Shown here: in pieces, positions 1 through 12,554 of the stretch
Position numbering within the stretch: position 1 is the stretch's first letter
Layout of the letters: every line of letters starts with the position of its first letter
Assembly: GCA_016802295.1 (NCBI GenBank)
Contig: JAESIW010000180.1
Location: 2,412,039-2,476,038 of the forward strand
Origin: Brachionus rotundiformis
Lineage: Eukaryota; Rotifera; Eurotatoria; Ploima; Brachionidae
Length of the DNA stretch: 64,000 bases
Reading direction: 5' to 3'
Position numbers and translations under genes: made by a program
Notes under the pieces: model-generated
Told to the model about the DNA's origin: nothing
Seen by the model: the letters and a program-made list of their open reading frames with translations, nothing else
Databases searched by the model: none

Positions 1-304
1 TACCTCGAACCAGGCATTTTGTTTAAGGTCACCTTTGTTCTGTTTGGCAACATAGTCTTTGCTTTCGTAGCGCTCAGATTCTGTCAAGCACTTTACATGA
101 GACTTGTATTCTTCGTTTCTTAAACAAAACTAAACATTAAAACCACTGAATGCCTGGACAATGCGTTTATAAGGTTTCTGTTTACTTGAAGTCCTTTTGG
201 CAGTCAATGCAGCTGAATAATCTGGAACGGCACGATCTCATGTGGGTTTCGACTTGATTTTTGCGAAGACCTGTGCCACATTGGCAACAATTGAAATAGA
301 CCAT
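1..304 (-). CDS. LYAR: LYAR-like nucleolar zinc-finger protein, 5' part only
   Basis: N-terminal part of a LYAR (cell growth-regulating nucleolar protein) homologue that runs off the left edge. Exon 1 is 186-304 and exon 2 is 1-118, separated by a 67-bp GT-AG intron. The ATG at 304-302 opens MVYFNCCQCG, the family's usual start. It is followed by a C2HC-type zinc-finger pattern (CCQCG, HMRSC, CIDC) and, across the splice, by NEEYKSHVKCLTESERY, which matches the second conserved LYAR block. Family knowledge: LYAR binds nucleolar RNA and pre-ribosomes and supports rRNA processing. The longer in-frame ORF start at 367 is less likely because LYAR begins at MVxF. The C-terminal half lies outside the window. 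Confidence 0.9.
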
Positions 305-3300
305 TCTTCTACGAGATCTAAGACTGAATTGAAAAAACTTTTTAAACTTAAACCGCAAATTTATCAAAAATAATCAGCGCAATTTATGATAATTTTAAAT
401 TATAAACCAAGTTAAAAATTAAAATAGAAAATTATTCGTCTACGACTAAATGTGTTTTAGGAATTAAAATTAGTTTTTATGAGTTTATTTAAAAAATAGA
501 ATATTATCGAAAGAATTTTTCTCGTTGCTTTCAATATTTTATGCCATATACTCTTATTTGAATGTATTTTTTGCATTTAAAATGCAAACGATATGTATGA
601 AGTAAAAAAGTTTATCATATGTTTGAGCAAATTTTTAATTTCGTTTTTTATTTTTTATATTTATTCAAAAATAATAATGCATACAATTTTTGACTCAAAA
701 TAATTTAATCTTAAAAATTTATATGCGCATTTTTTGAGACACTTTTTAGATTTAATTTAACATAATTTTGGCTATAAAAGTTTATAATTATGTATGATTT
801 ATCTTCATAGACTTAAAGCACTTTAGAGAAAAGACAAACAATTGTTTTAATAATTCGTAAAAAAAACTAAAACTTAAAAAATTTACTTGAGCTTTTACTT
901 AAATTAGAAAAAAATCTGTTCCACTCACAGCATTTTTTAAAATTCAATTAACTTCCAAAAATCATTTGAAAAATTTGGTGCTTATTTTTATTTTATAAAA
1001 TCAGATATAAAATTTTATCATCAACAATTTGCTGAATTTGATTGTTTATTTAAAGAGCAACTATATTTAGCCTAAAAGACACTAATGTTTTGTAACTAAG
1101 ATTTATATTTTGATTTATTTAAATTAATAAAAAAAAAACTTTAAGACAAATAATTTTTTTTCGATTGCAAATTTTAAATACCTTACAGGAGAACTAGAAC
1201 TAGGAAAAATCAAAACATGTTGAGTATGTAAAATTTTTTTAAAGTTATTTTATTAATATTTAAAAAAAAACTAAAATCAAATCTAGATATTTTTCTTTAT
1301 AACTGAATTTTTGAAAATTTAATCATCAACCATATGCTACTTTATTTTATTTGGCGTATATTTTAAACTCTTAATGAATCTAGGTTATACCCAACAGACA
1401 ATTACAAGATCTGTGAGATTATTTGATATTCAAAAAATTTCCAAACCGGATATACATTTTCTAGACATTAATACTTTTAAAAATTTTGAAAAGTTTAAGA
1501 CATTTTTTTACGTTTAATTATCCGTGAAGTTGTCTATTTTACATTTGATTTGAGTTAAATTAATTATTTATTCGATAATTTTTGAAATATGCATTTCTCC
1601 TTTTTTAAGAAGTCAAAATAAATTTTATTTAAAAGAAGAGAAAAGAAAGCTAGAACCAGTGGAACAAATTTTCGCGAATTTAATTTTAATTAATTTCGAA
1701 TTAAAATTAAATTTTATTTTTATTTAAAAAAATTTTTTAGCACAATTCTTTTTAAAATGTTAAAAAAGCAATCAATTATTTTCTAATAGACCTAAATTAT
1801 CAAGATTATAATATTAAATAATAGATTTATGTCAAAAAAATGATTTATTTATTAAAATATTATTAATCTAATTAAAGTTTATATTTGTTTTATGCATAAA
1901 AATGTTTAATATGAAAAATTATTTAAATTTGTTTGTAATCAAAACAGATTTAGTATTGATTTAGGAATAGAATATTTTTTTTAAATTAATATTTAAACGC
2001 CTTACGACGAAAAGGCTATGGGTAAAAATTTCTATTAAGCTAAAAATAAAATTAAAGTTAACTAACCATAAGCAAATTAAGAGTGCAATTTTTTTAAAAC
2101 ACTCAAGTACTATTTAATTAATTATCTAGGATATATTTAGAATTAAAATAATTCCAGATCAAACAAAAAAATTTAAAATTGTTAATACTAATAGCTCTTA
2201 TGTAATCTTTTCATAATATATTAAACAAACTTATTTAATTAATTAAAAACAAATGGTACAGGAATATGTATTTAAAATGTATAATTAGTTGTATTTCAAT
2301 TGTATCTCTTTAAAAGTATCATATTACCAGGAGCACATTACTTGACTACTTTGTCTCGAGGTATTAACATACTTACAATTGAATCAAAATCAATTTTAAT
2401 TTAAATATTAAATTTAAGTGTTTTGTTTTCAATAATTTAATATCATTTAGTCTAAATTTATTTTCATTTCTGCATTAATTAGCTAAATTAAAAATTTGAC
2501 GCCCTTAATTGGTTTTATTTTCAGATTTTTTTTGTTCAAAAACTAATAGAAAATACATTTAAGTGAATAACATTATATTAATAGATATTTATTGTCTAAA
2601 CTGAAACATGCTCCTTGTAAATTTTAATAGAAACATTCTAACTCAATCGAACTTAAAGAATTAAAAAAATTTAGCTAAAAGATATATTTAAGATTTAAAA
2701 AAATTCTAGAGCTAAACGAACTTTATAAATCAAAACCTCTCGAAGTGATTTTATTTAAACAAAATAATAAAAAATAGAACTGAGGAATTTTCCTCTTAAA
2801 TATCTGTTTAAACAATTATTTTTTTGCTTAAAAATAAAAGTTTATTTTATTGAAAATTTGATCAACTGTGACAACTCTTTTTTATTTAGGCAAAATTGCA
2901 ATGAAATTCCTCTCAAGATTTAATACGATATAATTTTTTTCTAGTAAAAGAACTAAATGCTATTGATTACGTCAGTTTACAAAAAATTTTTCGTTTTTCT
3001 TTTATGTATTCATTTTAAAGAAATTTTTCTTTAAATTGGTTTTTTAACATTATTAATGAGCTACTGTTTTCCAAGTTTTTCTAAACACTATTTTTCCAGT
3101 TCTTAAAGAGTGCCAAGAATAATTTAAATTAAAATTAACAAAATTCAAGAGGTATTTTTTATAACCGACCTAACTTAAATAAGTATAAAGTTTTTTAAGA
3201 AAAAATATAACAACATTATGCAATTTATTTAAATTATTTATTTTTTTATCTGATTTAAGCAATTTAATTTATTTTAATTCAAAAGTGATTAAAAACTAAA

Positions 3301-4775
3301 CACACCTCAATTTAACTTTCAAGTTAAAAGAGAACAGAACTCTTTTTTTTTTTAAATTTATAATAAGAATAACAATTTTGAGAAATTAGAATAGGTTTAT
3401 TTATTTTTAAAATTGATTTATGCTTTTTGCTCTAGATTATATTCAATAGCTGAACCTTTTTTAATTTTAAGAGAGTTCAGCTATTTATCTAGAGTTAACT
3501 AATTTGAACTTTAAAAACTATGTAAATTTCTTGTTAAAGTTGTACTTTTAGATAATTTTAATAAAGCGATAAAAAACAAGAGTATCTTACCAAATAATAT
3601 TCTGAAACTAATCATTGAATTTATTCAAGTTTATTTAAAAAAATAGATGAAATAACTTTTAAATATAAATTTTAAATTATGATAAATATTTTTTAGATAA
3701 TTTACTGGAAAATAGCTTAGATCAAAATTTGCTTAGTTAAGTAAAAGTATAAAATAATTTTAAAAAAAATTAAAAATGAGCCAGTATGGTGATCGAATTT
3801 TTTAGATTTAAATATCTGCATTTATTTAAAAGAAAATTTTTTCATTCTATTTGTGAAAGCACTTAGAATTTTTCCTAGATGTTAATTAAAACAATTTTTT
3901 TATAATTAGACAAACACATTCTAGAAGTTTTGAGATCAAAAACTTAAGAGTACATTTAGGACATGAACAAAAATCATGAATTATTGGATTTTTTTCAAAA
4001 AAAAATCGATTAGGGTTAAATTAAGCTTTGTTTTTGGGTAAAATAATTTTATTACTGGTCTAAAATCAGTGAACTATAACATGAGGGCATAATTTGCAAC
4101 CAATTTTAATAGAAAAAATTTAATTTATAAACTTGAGTTAATTTTGTTAAAGCTTATTTTTTGAACATCTAATTTTATAATTTTTAAACTTTTTCCAAAT
4201 TTGGTTTAATTGGAAATTTTTAAAACGAAAGTCTTAGAGCAAATCAAGAAACAAAATTCAAAAAGAATATTTAAAAAAATCATAGGATATTTTTGGAATA
4301 CTTTTTTTGGATACGAGATCGTGGAAATTCAAAAATAATTTCTCAAATATTTGAACTTTTCTATTAATATACTTACCACGGAGATTAAAGCCATTTTAAA
4401 AATTTATTTTTGACAGCACATACTCCTACAATTAAAATTTTAGAATAAGTTTAGATGAGAATTTCAAAGAATCTTCATTTGGAAATTTTTTATGAAAAGC
4501 TTAGAGCTCGACTCTAATTCAAATTAGCTGAGTAAAGCATACTGCTGGATCCTTTTTAAAAGTATAATATACTCATGTCTGATCTCTTCAACAAAGCTAT
4601 CAAAAACTGTCTTTTTTAATGCATAGATGATAAGTTTTAATTTAAGTCGGCTCTTAGTAATTTTTCAAATTTTTGAAGCTTTAGACTAAAATGCACTTAT
4701 ATTTTGAACTAAAAATCTTCATTTTTTTAGAAAATTTAATCATATATGCACCTTGTGAAGATTTAAAATTAAATT
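305..4775. other. AT-rich intergenic DNA, no gene seen
   Basis: About 4.4 kb of A/T homopolymer-rich sequence with stops in all frames and no convincing exon. A perfect inverted repeat of 15-bp arms lies at 1677-1713. A T-rich 3' splice-like site (AG at 4729-4730) precedes the next gene by 45 bp. Confidence 0.7.
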
Positions 4776-6504
4776 ATGATGGATAGCTTTAATTCAAAAT
4801 TAATTAAATCTTCGAGTTTTAGCAAGTACAGAAAGAACAAATGTAGAAAAACAAAATCACCAGTTCTATCAGAAATTTTAAATTTGGAAAATGCACCATT
4901 CGATTTTCATTTTGAGCCAATCGACCGAATTAGAGCCGAGCATCTAAAATCTCAACAATTGGTACCGGCATGCATGCCCATTTTTCGCCACTCGGACCAA
5001 ATTTCCTATGACAGAGATGACTATTTTAGGGTTCAAATTGAAGCCGCTTGTGATATGGAACAATCGGCAGTGGACAATTCTCTCTTTCTGGCTGTTTCAC
5101 GGGCACTTTTGTACAAGATTTTTTTTTTTGATGACAAATATGAGTTTGTTTTGCGCAAAATAATTTCTCAATATATCCAAGTATCCGAAAGTGACCGATG
5201 TTTTAATTCGGATACCATTCTACAGCAAAATCTTAGAAAGCTGTTGTGTGCTTACTGGCTTAGCTTTGTGGAAAATGGTGACTTCAAACCATGTTCCAAA
5301 TATTCTGAGTAAGTCTATTCTGATCAAGAAAAAGAAATTCAAATCTAAATTTTGTGTTTAGAATGTTTTCCAATGTGTTGGAATTTATCTACCAAATTTA
5401 CCAAATTAGTGTCAACAATTTTAGCAATAATATGCTGTTCAAGAAATACGCTGTGGAGGACCTATCAAATATTCTGAATCTCAAAATAATAGTCTTCAAT
5501 GGTGAAGATGGTAAATTTTATCCAAAAAACAAAAAATTAAAAGTATGTGAGTCGTTTGAGAACAAGAAATTGCGCATAAACGATTGTGTATTTTTGGAAA
5601 AAGTGGGCGATAGGGAATTCAAATGGTTAATGCCTGAGACCAAAAGAGCTTTTTTAAATATAATTCTGGCTCCTGGAGAGACCAAGTTTTACTACTTTAG
5701 AGTTTGCAAAAATTATGCCAAGCAAAAAATTCTTACCGAAGCGAGTCGAATTAAGAAAGCACTTGGCACAAAGCTTAAAACAAATCAAAATTTTATTCTC
5801 TTTGAAAAATTTTTGAGCGAATTATCCGTTCATAGTTTAATTTCACTGGAAAAAATAGATTTTGATCTGTTGCTCAACTGCTCAGATAGTGATGAGATAA
5901 TCAGCTATTTGAACAGTTTGTGGGGCAAAAATCACTTTAATTTAAAAAAAGTTCTCAAAGAAATTGAGCCAAATAGACAAGTAATTAAAAAATTTCAATG
6001 GTCAACTTTTTAAATTATTCATTTTTTAATAAGCTTGAATCGTCTAGTGTAGAGAGAAAAAAGCATCTTAAGTCTGAACAAGAGACAGACACATCTTTTT
6101 GCGATTTGAACCAATCGACCGAAGTACTGAACAGCTCAAATTTGCTCAAATTCAGCATCGAAAATCTCCTTAACGATGTTGAATCTATGAAAAATTTTGA
6201 AAGCAGAAAATCACGTAAAAAAGTCTATGAATATTTTCAGGATGAGGAAGATATTGAGTTAAGAGCTATGGGTCCATTGTCTAGTACTTTAGAAAAATTT
6301 GCCTACTTGAACAGTACTGTAAATGATTTCAATGATAGCCTGCAAAATAATTTATTAAAAGAACATGCACAAAAAGCTAATTCATCGGAATGCGGCATGG
6401 TAAACATAAGTGGGTCCAAGTCCAAGGCATTTATGCTCAAAAAAAGGTCACTTGACACATGCCTGAATTCTATAATGAAACTTTCGTCTTCCTCTGAGAA
6501 GTGA
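4776..6504 (+). CDS. Protein with a degenerate OTU-like domain, three exons
   Basis: Exons 4776-5308, 5362-5980 and 6034-6504 join in frame across 53-bp GT-AG introns (phase 2, then phase 0) to give 540 residues. Around residues 99-110 lies VDNSLFLAVSRALL, which resembles the active-site block of OTU deubiquitinases (DGNCLFRAV) but has Ser102 where the catalytic Cys should be and no Asp-Gly before it. Exon 2 carries YAVEDLSNILNLKIIVFN, like the later OTU strand region. I see no clear catalytic His motif. The C-terminal third is polar and looks disordered. If the assignment is right this is an inactive OTU pseudo-enzyme. The gene structure is well supported; the family call is not, because no search was possible. 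A T-rich acceptor at 4729-4730 lies just upstream of the ATG. Confidence 0.55.
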
Positions 6505-8085
6505 TTGAAAAGATTTTAGTATTATTTTTATTTTAAAACAATGATAACGATTCAGTTAATAAATATATATGAATTGTTAATAAAATAAATTTTAATCCGA
6601 GTTGTTAACTAATTTATGAGCCGAAGTTTAAAATAGAAAAGAATTCAAATTAAAAATTTATTAATTTTATTAATTAGCATTGACTATAAATAAATATAAT
6701 ATCACTTTTTTATTTAAATTAAATTTAGTAGCCAAAAAAATTGTAATTTAATAAATATTTAAATTATTAAAATTTTTAAATTATCTTAAAGTCAATTTGA
6801 CTGTTATTGTGATCTATTTTTATTTTGATCGAGAATTAAATAAATAATTATATTGTTAGGTATCTTTTAAAGAAAAAAATTAACCATATCGGTCAACTTC
6901 TGTGTTATGGTGAAGGTTAATGATAAATTTATTTTATTTTTCTGCAGAAAATCTAAATCTCGGACAAAATAGATACCATTCTATATTTAAATGTATATAT
7001 TTTTAAAATTAGTTGATTTTTAATCTTTTACATAATTTGATCTGTCTCGACACCAGCAGATTTAGTCGCTTATCAAAAGCTTTTTTCTTTTTGGCTTAAT
7101 CAAAGTTTTTTCTTTGCTAGAGTTTCATTTAAAATCTTTTTTGAATCATTTATTACCATAAATCATATTGTTTATTTTAAGTCAAAACCAGCTTAAAACA
7201 AAAGCATCGGAATCTTTTGTATTATTATTTTTAGAAATTTTTTTTTTATTTTTAAAATTGATTAGATTTAAAAATTTTGGAATCAAGTTTTGAGAGAAAA
7301 AATATTTAATCGAAAATCATTCTTTGCTTTTCTTTTATTTAAAATTGTAAAATAAAAATATTTTTAAATAATAATATGTAAAGGATGGATTGAAATTCAA
7401 GCACAATGTTTCATACTTTCAAATCTGAGCTAATCTTATATTTGGTAATATAAATAATCTTCGATTAAATAAGAATTTTTTTCCTTGAGCTATGTGAACA
7501 TGAGACGAGTGAAGAACTTCTTCATTCTCGGATTTACAATCTTAATATAAAATTTTAGAAGGTTAGTTGATTTTTACATCATGATGAATTTTTTTGGTTA
7601 AGCTAAAAATTACAATTGATTTGTAAAGCATTAAACTGATTTTGATATTTGAATGCAAAATGTATTAAATTTTGAAAATTGTTATCTCATTTTTAAATTA
7701 TTTGAAAAAAAGAATTCAAAATAATCTTCAGAATTTTCGATTTATTATGTAATGTAATTTTGAGATGAAAATGGTAATTGGACTTAAGAAATTTACCTAT
7801 TAAAGCAAGAAAGTCTTCAAAATTGTTTCTAGATATTCAAAGCCATATCATGAATGACTCTTCATCTTTAAATTTGTTTCAAAATTAAGAATTAAATTAA
7901 ATGTAAACCAAAAAAAGTAACAATGCTTTAAATTTGAACAATATGAATGATTTTATAGTTTTATCATTAAAATTAGATAAAAACTTAAATTTTCATTCTT
8001 AGTTCTCAAAATATCAGAAACATTCTAGATTAAAAAGGTTGATCATAAAAAAATAACATATTTTTTAGATAATTTTTATTCAATT
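6505..8085. other. AT-rich intergenic DNA between OTU-like gene and NOP14 3' end
   Basis: No ORF or RNA gene that I can support. AATAAA-type hexamers just after 6504 probably serve the upstream plus-strand gene. The NOP14 3' UTR must also lie at the right side of this stretch. Confidence 0.6.
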
Positions 8086-11000
8086 TTAGATCTTTTGTCT
8101 TTTTGCTTTTTGATAGTCTCCTTCTTGATTTGCTAGTGAGCCCATAATCTCTTTGACTTTTTGTGATCGCTTGGCATCTCTATTTTACAAACGGTATCAA
8201 ACTGATTTTTGATTAAATTTAATATTACTTTTCTAGTTGTTCCTGTAGCTGTACCCGAGCCAGAAATTGAGAGTCGTGTCTTATTTCTTTTATGGCAGAT
8301 TTTAGTTCTTTTTTATATTTTCTAGCCATCAATTGTTTTTCACTAGTTACTGAATTATGATGTCTTGGATCAAACTTAGTCCTTTTTTATTATGTTTTTA
8401 AAATAAAATTTAAAATAAATAAAAAAAATACTTTGACTGAATTTTAGGCTCATGTAATTTGTTCGCAACCGGTTTTTTTATCAAGCATTTTAAATGCTGT
8501 CGTGGATTTTTATTTATTTTATCAATAAATTCAATTATATTTGATATTTTTTCCTTTTTTTATATATTAGAATAAAAGATAATAAGATAATAATGCTTAA
8601 TAATACTTGTAATTGATTTGGATAATTTTCCGTAGATAAGCTATCTAAAAATTTTCCAGAAATACTAAAAACTTCTCTGAAAGAAACCATTTCTTGGTAA
8701 ATTTTGCAAAATGAAGTCAACAAGTCAACTGCATATGCGACAATAGCTGCCTTTGTGGCGTCACCAATCTGACTTTTATCGTCTAAGCTTGTTTTGCTCA
8801 GACTCAAATCACCCAAATTATCGCTAAAAATAAATTCATTCAATTTTAAATTTTAATCTAATTCAGCATACACAGGAATCAAAGATAAAAGTTGTTAATA
8901 TTTAATAAGATTTAAAATGATTCTTTTAAAAATATGAATGGTGGTAAGGTGTTGTATTTAAGTAAAATTTGTTAGGTTACATTTTTTCTTACCTTTTTTG
9001 AGAAATTAAAAGTTTAATTTTACTACGTTTAAAAGATTCAAAAATTGTTGACAGCTCAAAATCACTAATTTTTTCTTTAATTTTTGAATTTATATCCATT
9101 GCCAAAAAGATAACTCCGTTCAAAAATTGTACACACTCTGGAACATATCGTTTAGAAGTTTTTACAAACTTAAATTAAATTTTTCGTTTTATTTTTTTTT
9201 AATTTAATTTAGTAAATAATCACTTCATAGCATAAATGGCATAAAAAAATTCCTCTGAACAAATCGCCAATATTTTGTATTCGACTCTTATTTACGATAA
9301 AAATTTAAATAATTTTATATTTTGAATAAATTAAACAATACTTGAACCAGATATCGAGTCATGATTAAAATGCATGGAGTAACAATTTGGTGTCTATAAT
9401 CTGATGTTGGAAAAATACTTGATATTAATTTAAACGTAAACAACTTAAAAAATTAAATAGATAATTTAACTACTTTTTTTTATTAAGCAAATTGAAATTA
9501 TAAAAGCATTTAGAACTTTTTCAAATTATATTTTTAAAAAGCTCATAAAAAATTAATTTTAAAATATTTTTAATTCATTTTTAAATTATCTTATGAAAGT
9601 TTTAATTCCAATAATCTTATATTTTATATTTTATTTCATTATTGTATATTCAAGAATCTAGGGAAAAAGATTTTACTTACAACATCCAATTGAGGCATTT
9701 TTCGTTCGTTTATTTTAAGATTTAGATAATCATTATTTAGGTTGCCAAGTATTCTTTTAAATAAAGCGATGTATGGTGAAGGATCCTTTTTGGTAGATTT
9801 ATTTCCGTATTTGAAAGTAAAATCATAAATATGCTTTGTGAGTAAATTTGCTAAATTAATATTGATTGAATTATTTGGAGATGGGTTGAATCGAAATAAT
9901 GATTGATAATAAGATATTAAAAGTTCGGTCAAAACACATAATCTTTTTTTATTGTTTTCATTTTTTGAAGGATCCAATTTTTCAATTAATGATTTTAGAA
10001 TTACATCAAATTGATGGTAGTCAATTGATTTTTGATCAACCTTTACACATAAATTCTCGAATTGTTTTATCCATTTTTCATTTTTGAATTCAGAAAAATT
10101 TTTATTTTCTATTGATTCATTTTCTACTTCTATCTCTTCTTCTGATATTAAATCATCTACTTCTTCTCCAGAACCTTCATTTTCTTGTTCCTCTTCTTCA
10201 TCTTCTTCATCTTCTTCTTCTTTTTCTTCTAATTCTTCATTCATTTTTTTATTTTTCATGGCAACTTCTTGTCTCCTAAACATTTCCAAATATTCCGGGT
10301 CATCAAACTCAATATCATCAGGTGATACATGATTAGCCGGAGTTTTTTTCAAATGATTTTTTTTTTGTTTAGAATCTTCATCAGCTAATTCTTCTACTTC
10401 TTTGTTCATTCTTTCTTTCAATTCTCTTTCATTCTTGGTCAAAGAAGCAAGATGTTCTTTTTCTAATTCTTCAGGTGTTTTTAATTTATTTGTAGGCTAA
10501 ACAAATTAAAAACTTCAATTTAAATTTAATATTGAATATTTTTTTTACTTGGGCTTTTTCTGATTCAAATTGTAGAGACCTAACTAAAACATCATAATCA
10601 TCGGCTTTGGTTTTTTTTTGTTCTTCTTCTTTTTTCAAATCACGATTCATTTTACCAATTAATGGTATGATATGTTTCCATTCTTTATCAAGCTCTTCAG
10701 TCAAATCTAATGTTCTATCTTTTTCTTTTTGTTTTTCGTACTAATATAGTTTTTTTAGAATAAATATTACTTTAAGTCAATTAATTACCTTTAACATTTT
10801 TGATTTAGCAATCATTTCTTCGATCCACTCTTTCTTATTTTTTTTCTTGCTTTCTTGATCTTCAGAATTTTCATTGAAACCACCAAAAAAATTTTTTGAG
10901 ACAAACTCAGCTATTGTAGAAATAAAGTTTCAGTTTTTTATAATAGTTTAAAATTAAATATGAACCATTTATTTTTCCTCTTTCTGGATCATTTTCATCA

Positions 11001-11423
11001 TCTTCTTCATCGTCACTTAATTGAACTCTTTCAAAGCGTTCAATTTGAGACAAACTTTGACCATAATGGGTTAGCTCAACTTTATTGCTAGGATCATCAA
11101 ATTCATCATCATTCAGATTGAATTTGTTTGATTTTTTTATTTTCTTAAATTTAAATAATAATTTCATAATATTTTCTTTAAGTTTATAAAAAATGTACTT
11201 GTCTTTCAGCTACAAAACGCTTGAACATCTTGTCCTCTAAAGACATGTTTTTATCATTTTCACCAATACGTTTGTCATTGAACGCATTTCCTTTAAACTG
11301 ATTTTTGTATTCCACAAGCAGAGTTTTTACTCTCTTAATTATTATTGGATTTTATTATTTAACACTATTAGGAAAATTTAATAAATTTAATATAATTACT
11401 TTTTCATGTGCTTTGAACGACAT
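8086..11423 (-). CDS. NOP14: NOP14 nucleolar protein, small-subunit processome, 13 exons
   Basis: I could join 13 exons in frame: 11400-11423, 11199-11333, 10966-11143, 10789-10910, 10549-10740, 9681-10496, 9342-9443, 9224-9286, 8993-9168, 8607-8823, 8432-8553, 8229-8381, 8086-8179. All junctions are GT-AG and all phases agree, giving about 797 residues (human is about 857). Diagnostic blocks are ELTHYGQSLSQIERF in the N-terminal part, LDKEWKHIIPL, FPTSDYRHQIVTP, and the C-terminal KFDPRHHNS and ARKYKKELKSAIKEIRHD. Between roughly codons 280 and 340 is a long Glu/Asp run. Known role: 18S rRNA maturation and 40S assembly in the nucleolus, together with NOC4 and EMG1. The first exon (ATG at 11423) is short and its start is the least certain part; the family normally has more residues before EKRxKTLL. 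Confidence 0.93.
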
Positions 11424-11759
11424 TTCGTTGATCAGATATTTGATTATCTATTTAGTTTTAAAAAAATTCAAAAATTTTAGATTCTCTTTCAGTAATAATA
11501 CGAATTAAGTGAGCACATGTGATGAAAAATTTTACATGTATTTTTAAAAATATATTATTATTTTTAAATGTTGATTTTAAGTCTGTCTTAATAAAAGTTA
11601 ACAAAAGTTCAACAAAGAGCAATTAAAAATATTAATTAATTTTGAGAGTAAGTTTATTGATTGAATGAAGATAAAAAAGATACATCATATAAATATTAAG
11701 ATTAAAAAAATTTAAAACAGCTTGATAGAATATAAAATTTATTTAATAAATATAAATTT
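11424..11759. other. Short AT-rich spacer between two minus-strand genes
   Basis: 336 bp holding the NOP14 5' side and the 3' UTR of the TIR gene. I see no further gene in it. Confidence 0.5.
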
Positions 11760-12554
11760 TTATTGCTTTTCAAATAATTTTTTTAATTCATTGGTAAAAA
11801 TTGCTAAATTTTTTAAATTCCTAAAGGAACCAGTTTCAGATGTTTTAAGTGAATGATAGTAAAACTCTGGATTCCATTTAAGTATCATATAAAGCTGATA
11901 TAATATTTGGCCATCACATGGACTTAGATCGTTAATGATATTTTGATCAATATGTACTTTTCTCAACCAATCTTCAACTTGTTTTTCATTCCAATTACTT
12001 TCAATAGGCTCATTATTTTTGGTGGTAGGAACATATTTTTTAGATTCCATTTGATCAGTTTTAACAACTTCTGTTTTTGTTTTATTCAAGCTAGATTTTA
12101 TTAATGACAGATTACGATTTACTTCAAACATAGCTTTTTCAAAGTCATATTTAGTAAAATCGATAAAAATTTTAGTGCCTAAAATAATTCCCAACCATCC
12201 ATTTGGTCTATATCCTTTTTGTAATATTAATGGTATAAAAGATCGATTTTTCTGTACACAATATTCAGCCTCTAGACGACAAAAATTACTTTCTTTATAA
12301 TTTTCAGTGATACACATTATCACACAAAAACTTGTTTCGATTGCATTTGCCATTGATTCCAGACTAGAGCCATAAATACTTTCTACATCAATCCAGACTT
12401 TGTAACCATTTTTTTCAAGTTCCTCTTTAATTCTTAGACAAATGGGTCTTGATTTAGAGTTATAGCTTATCATTATTTGGTTTTGATTGTCTGTCAATTG
12501 ATTTGAAATTTGATTTTTTTCCTGCATTAACCAAATAATACTCTTAATCGGCAT
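11760..12554 (-). CDS. TIR domain plus SAM-like C-terminus; second half of the LRR-TIR locus
   Basis: 264 codons from the ATG at 12554. Residues 25-140 form a TIR domain of the invertebrate type: IMISYNSKSRP, then YKVWIDVESIYGSS, ENYKESNFCRLEAEYC, and the GYRPNGWLGIILGTK loop. Glu95 in CRLEAEY sits where SARM1-type TIR NADases carry the catalytic Glu. After about residue 186 a SAM-like segment begins with NWNEKQVEDWL and continues through DGQILYQLY. The frame overlaps the 3' end of the upstream LRR ORF by 11 nt in the +1 frame. In related invertebrate proteins a WLM/WLL-type helix directly precedes the TIR and continues from the helical domain, so these are most likely two parts of one protein. 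It could also be translated separately from the ATG at 12554. Confidence 0.85.
   Translation of the reverse strand: MPIKSIIWLMQEKNQISNQLTDNQNQIMISYNSKSRPICLRIKEELEKNGYKVWIDVESIYGSSLESMANAIETSFCVIMCITENYKESNFCRLEAEYCVQKNRSFIPLILQKGYRPNGWLGIILGTKIFIDFTKYDFEKAMFEVNRNLSLIKSSLNKTKTEVVKTDQMESKKYVPTTKNNEPIESNWNEKQVEDWLRKVHIDQNIINDLSPCDGQILYQLYMILKWNPEFYYHSLKTSETGSFRNLKNLAIFTNELKKLFEKQ

Noticed and set aside
10084..10332. Plus-strand Ser-rich frame in the NOP14 region
   Set aside because: It is the complement of the Glu/Asp-rich segment of NOP14 and has no support of its own.
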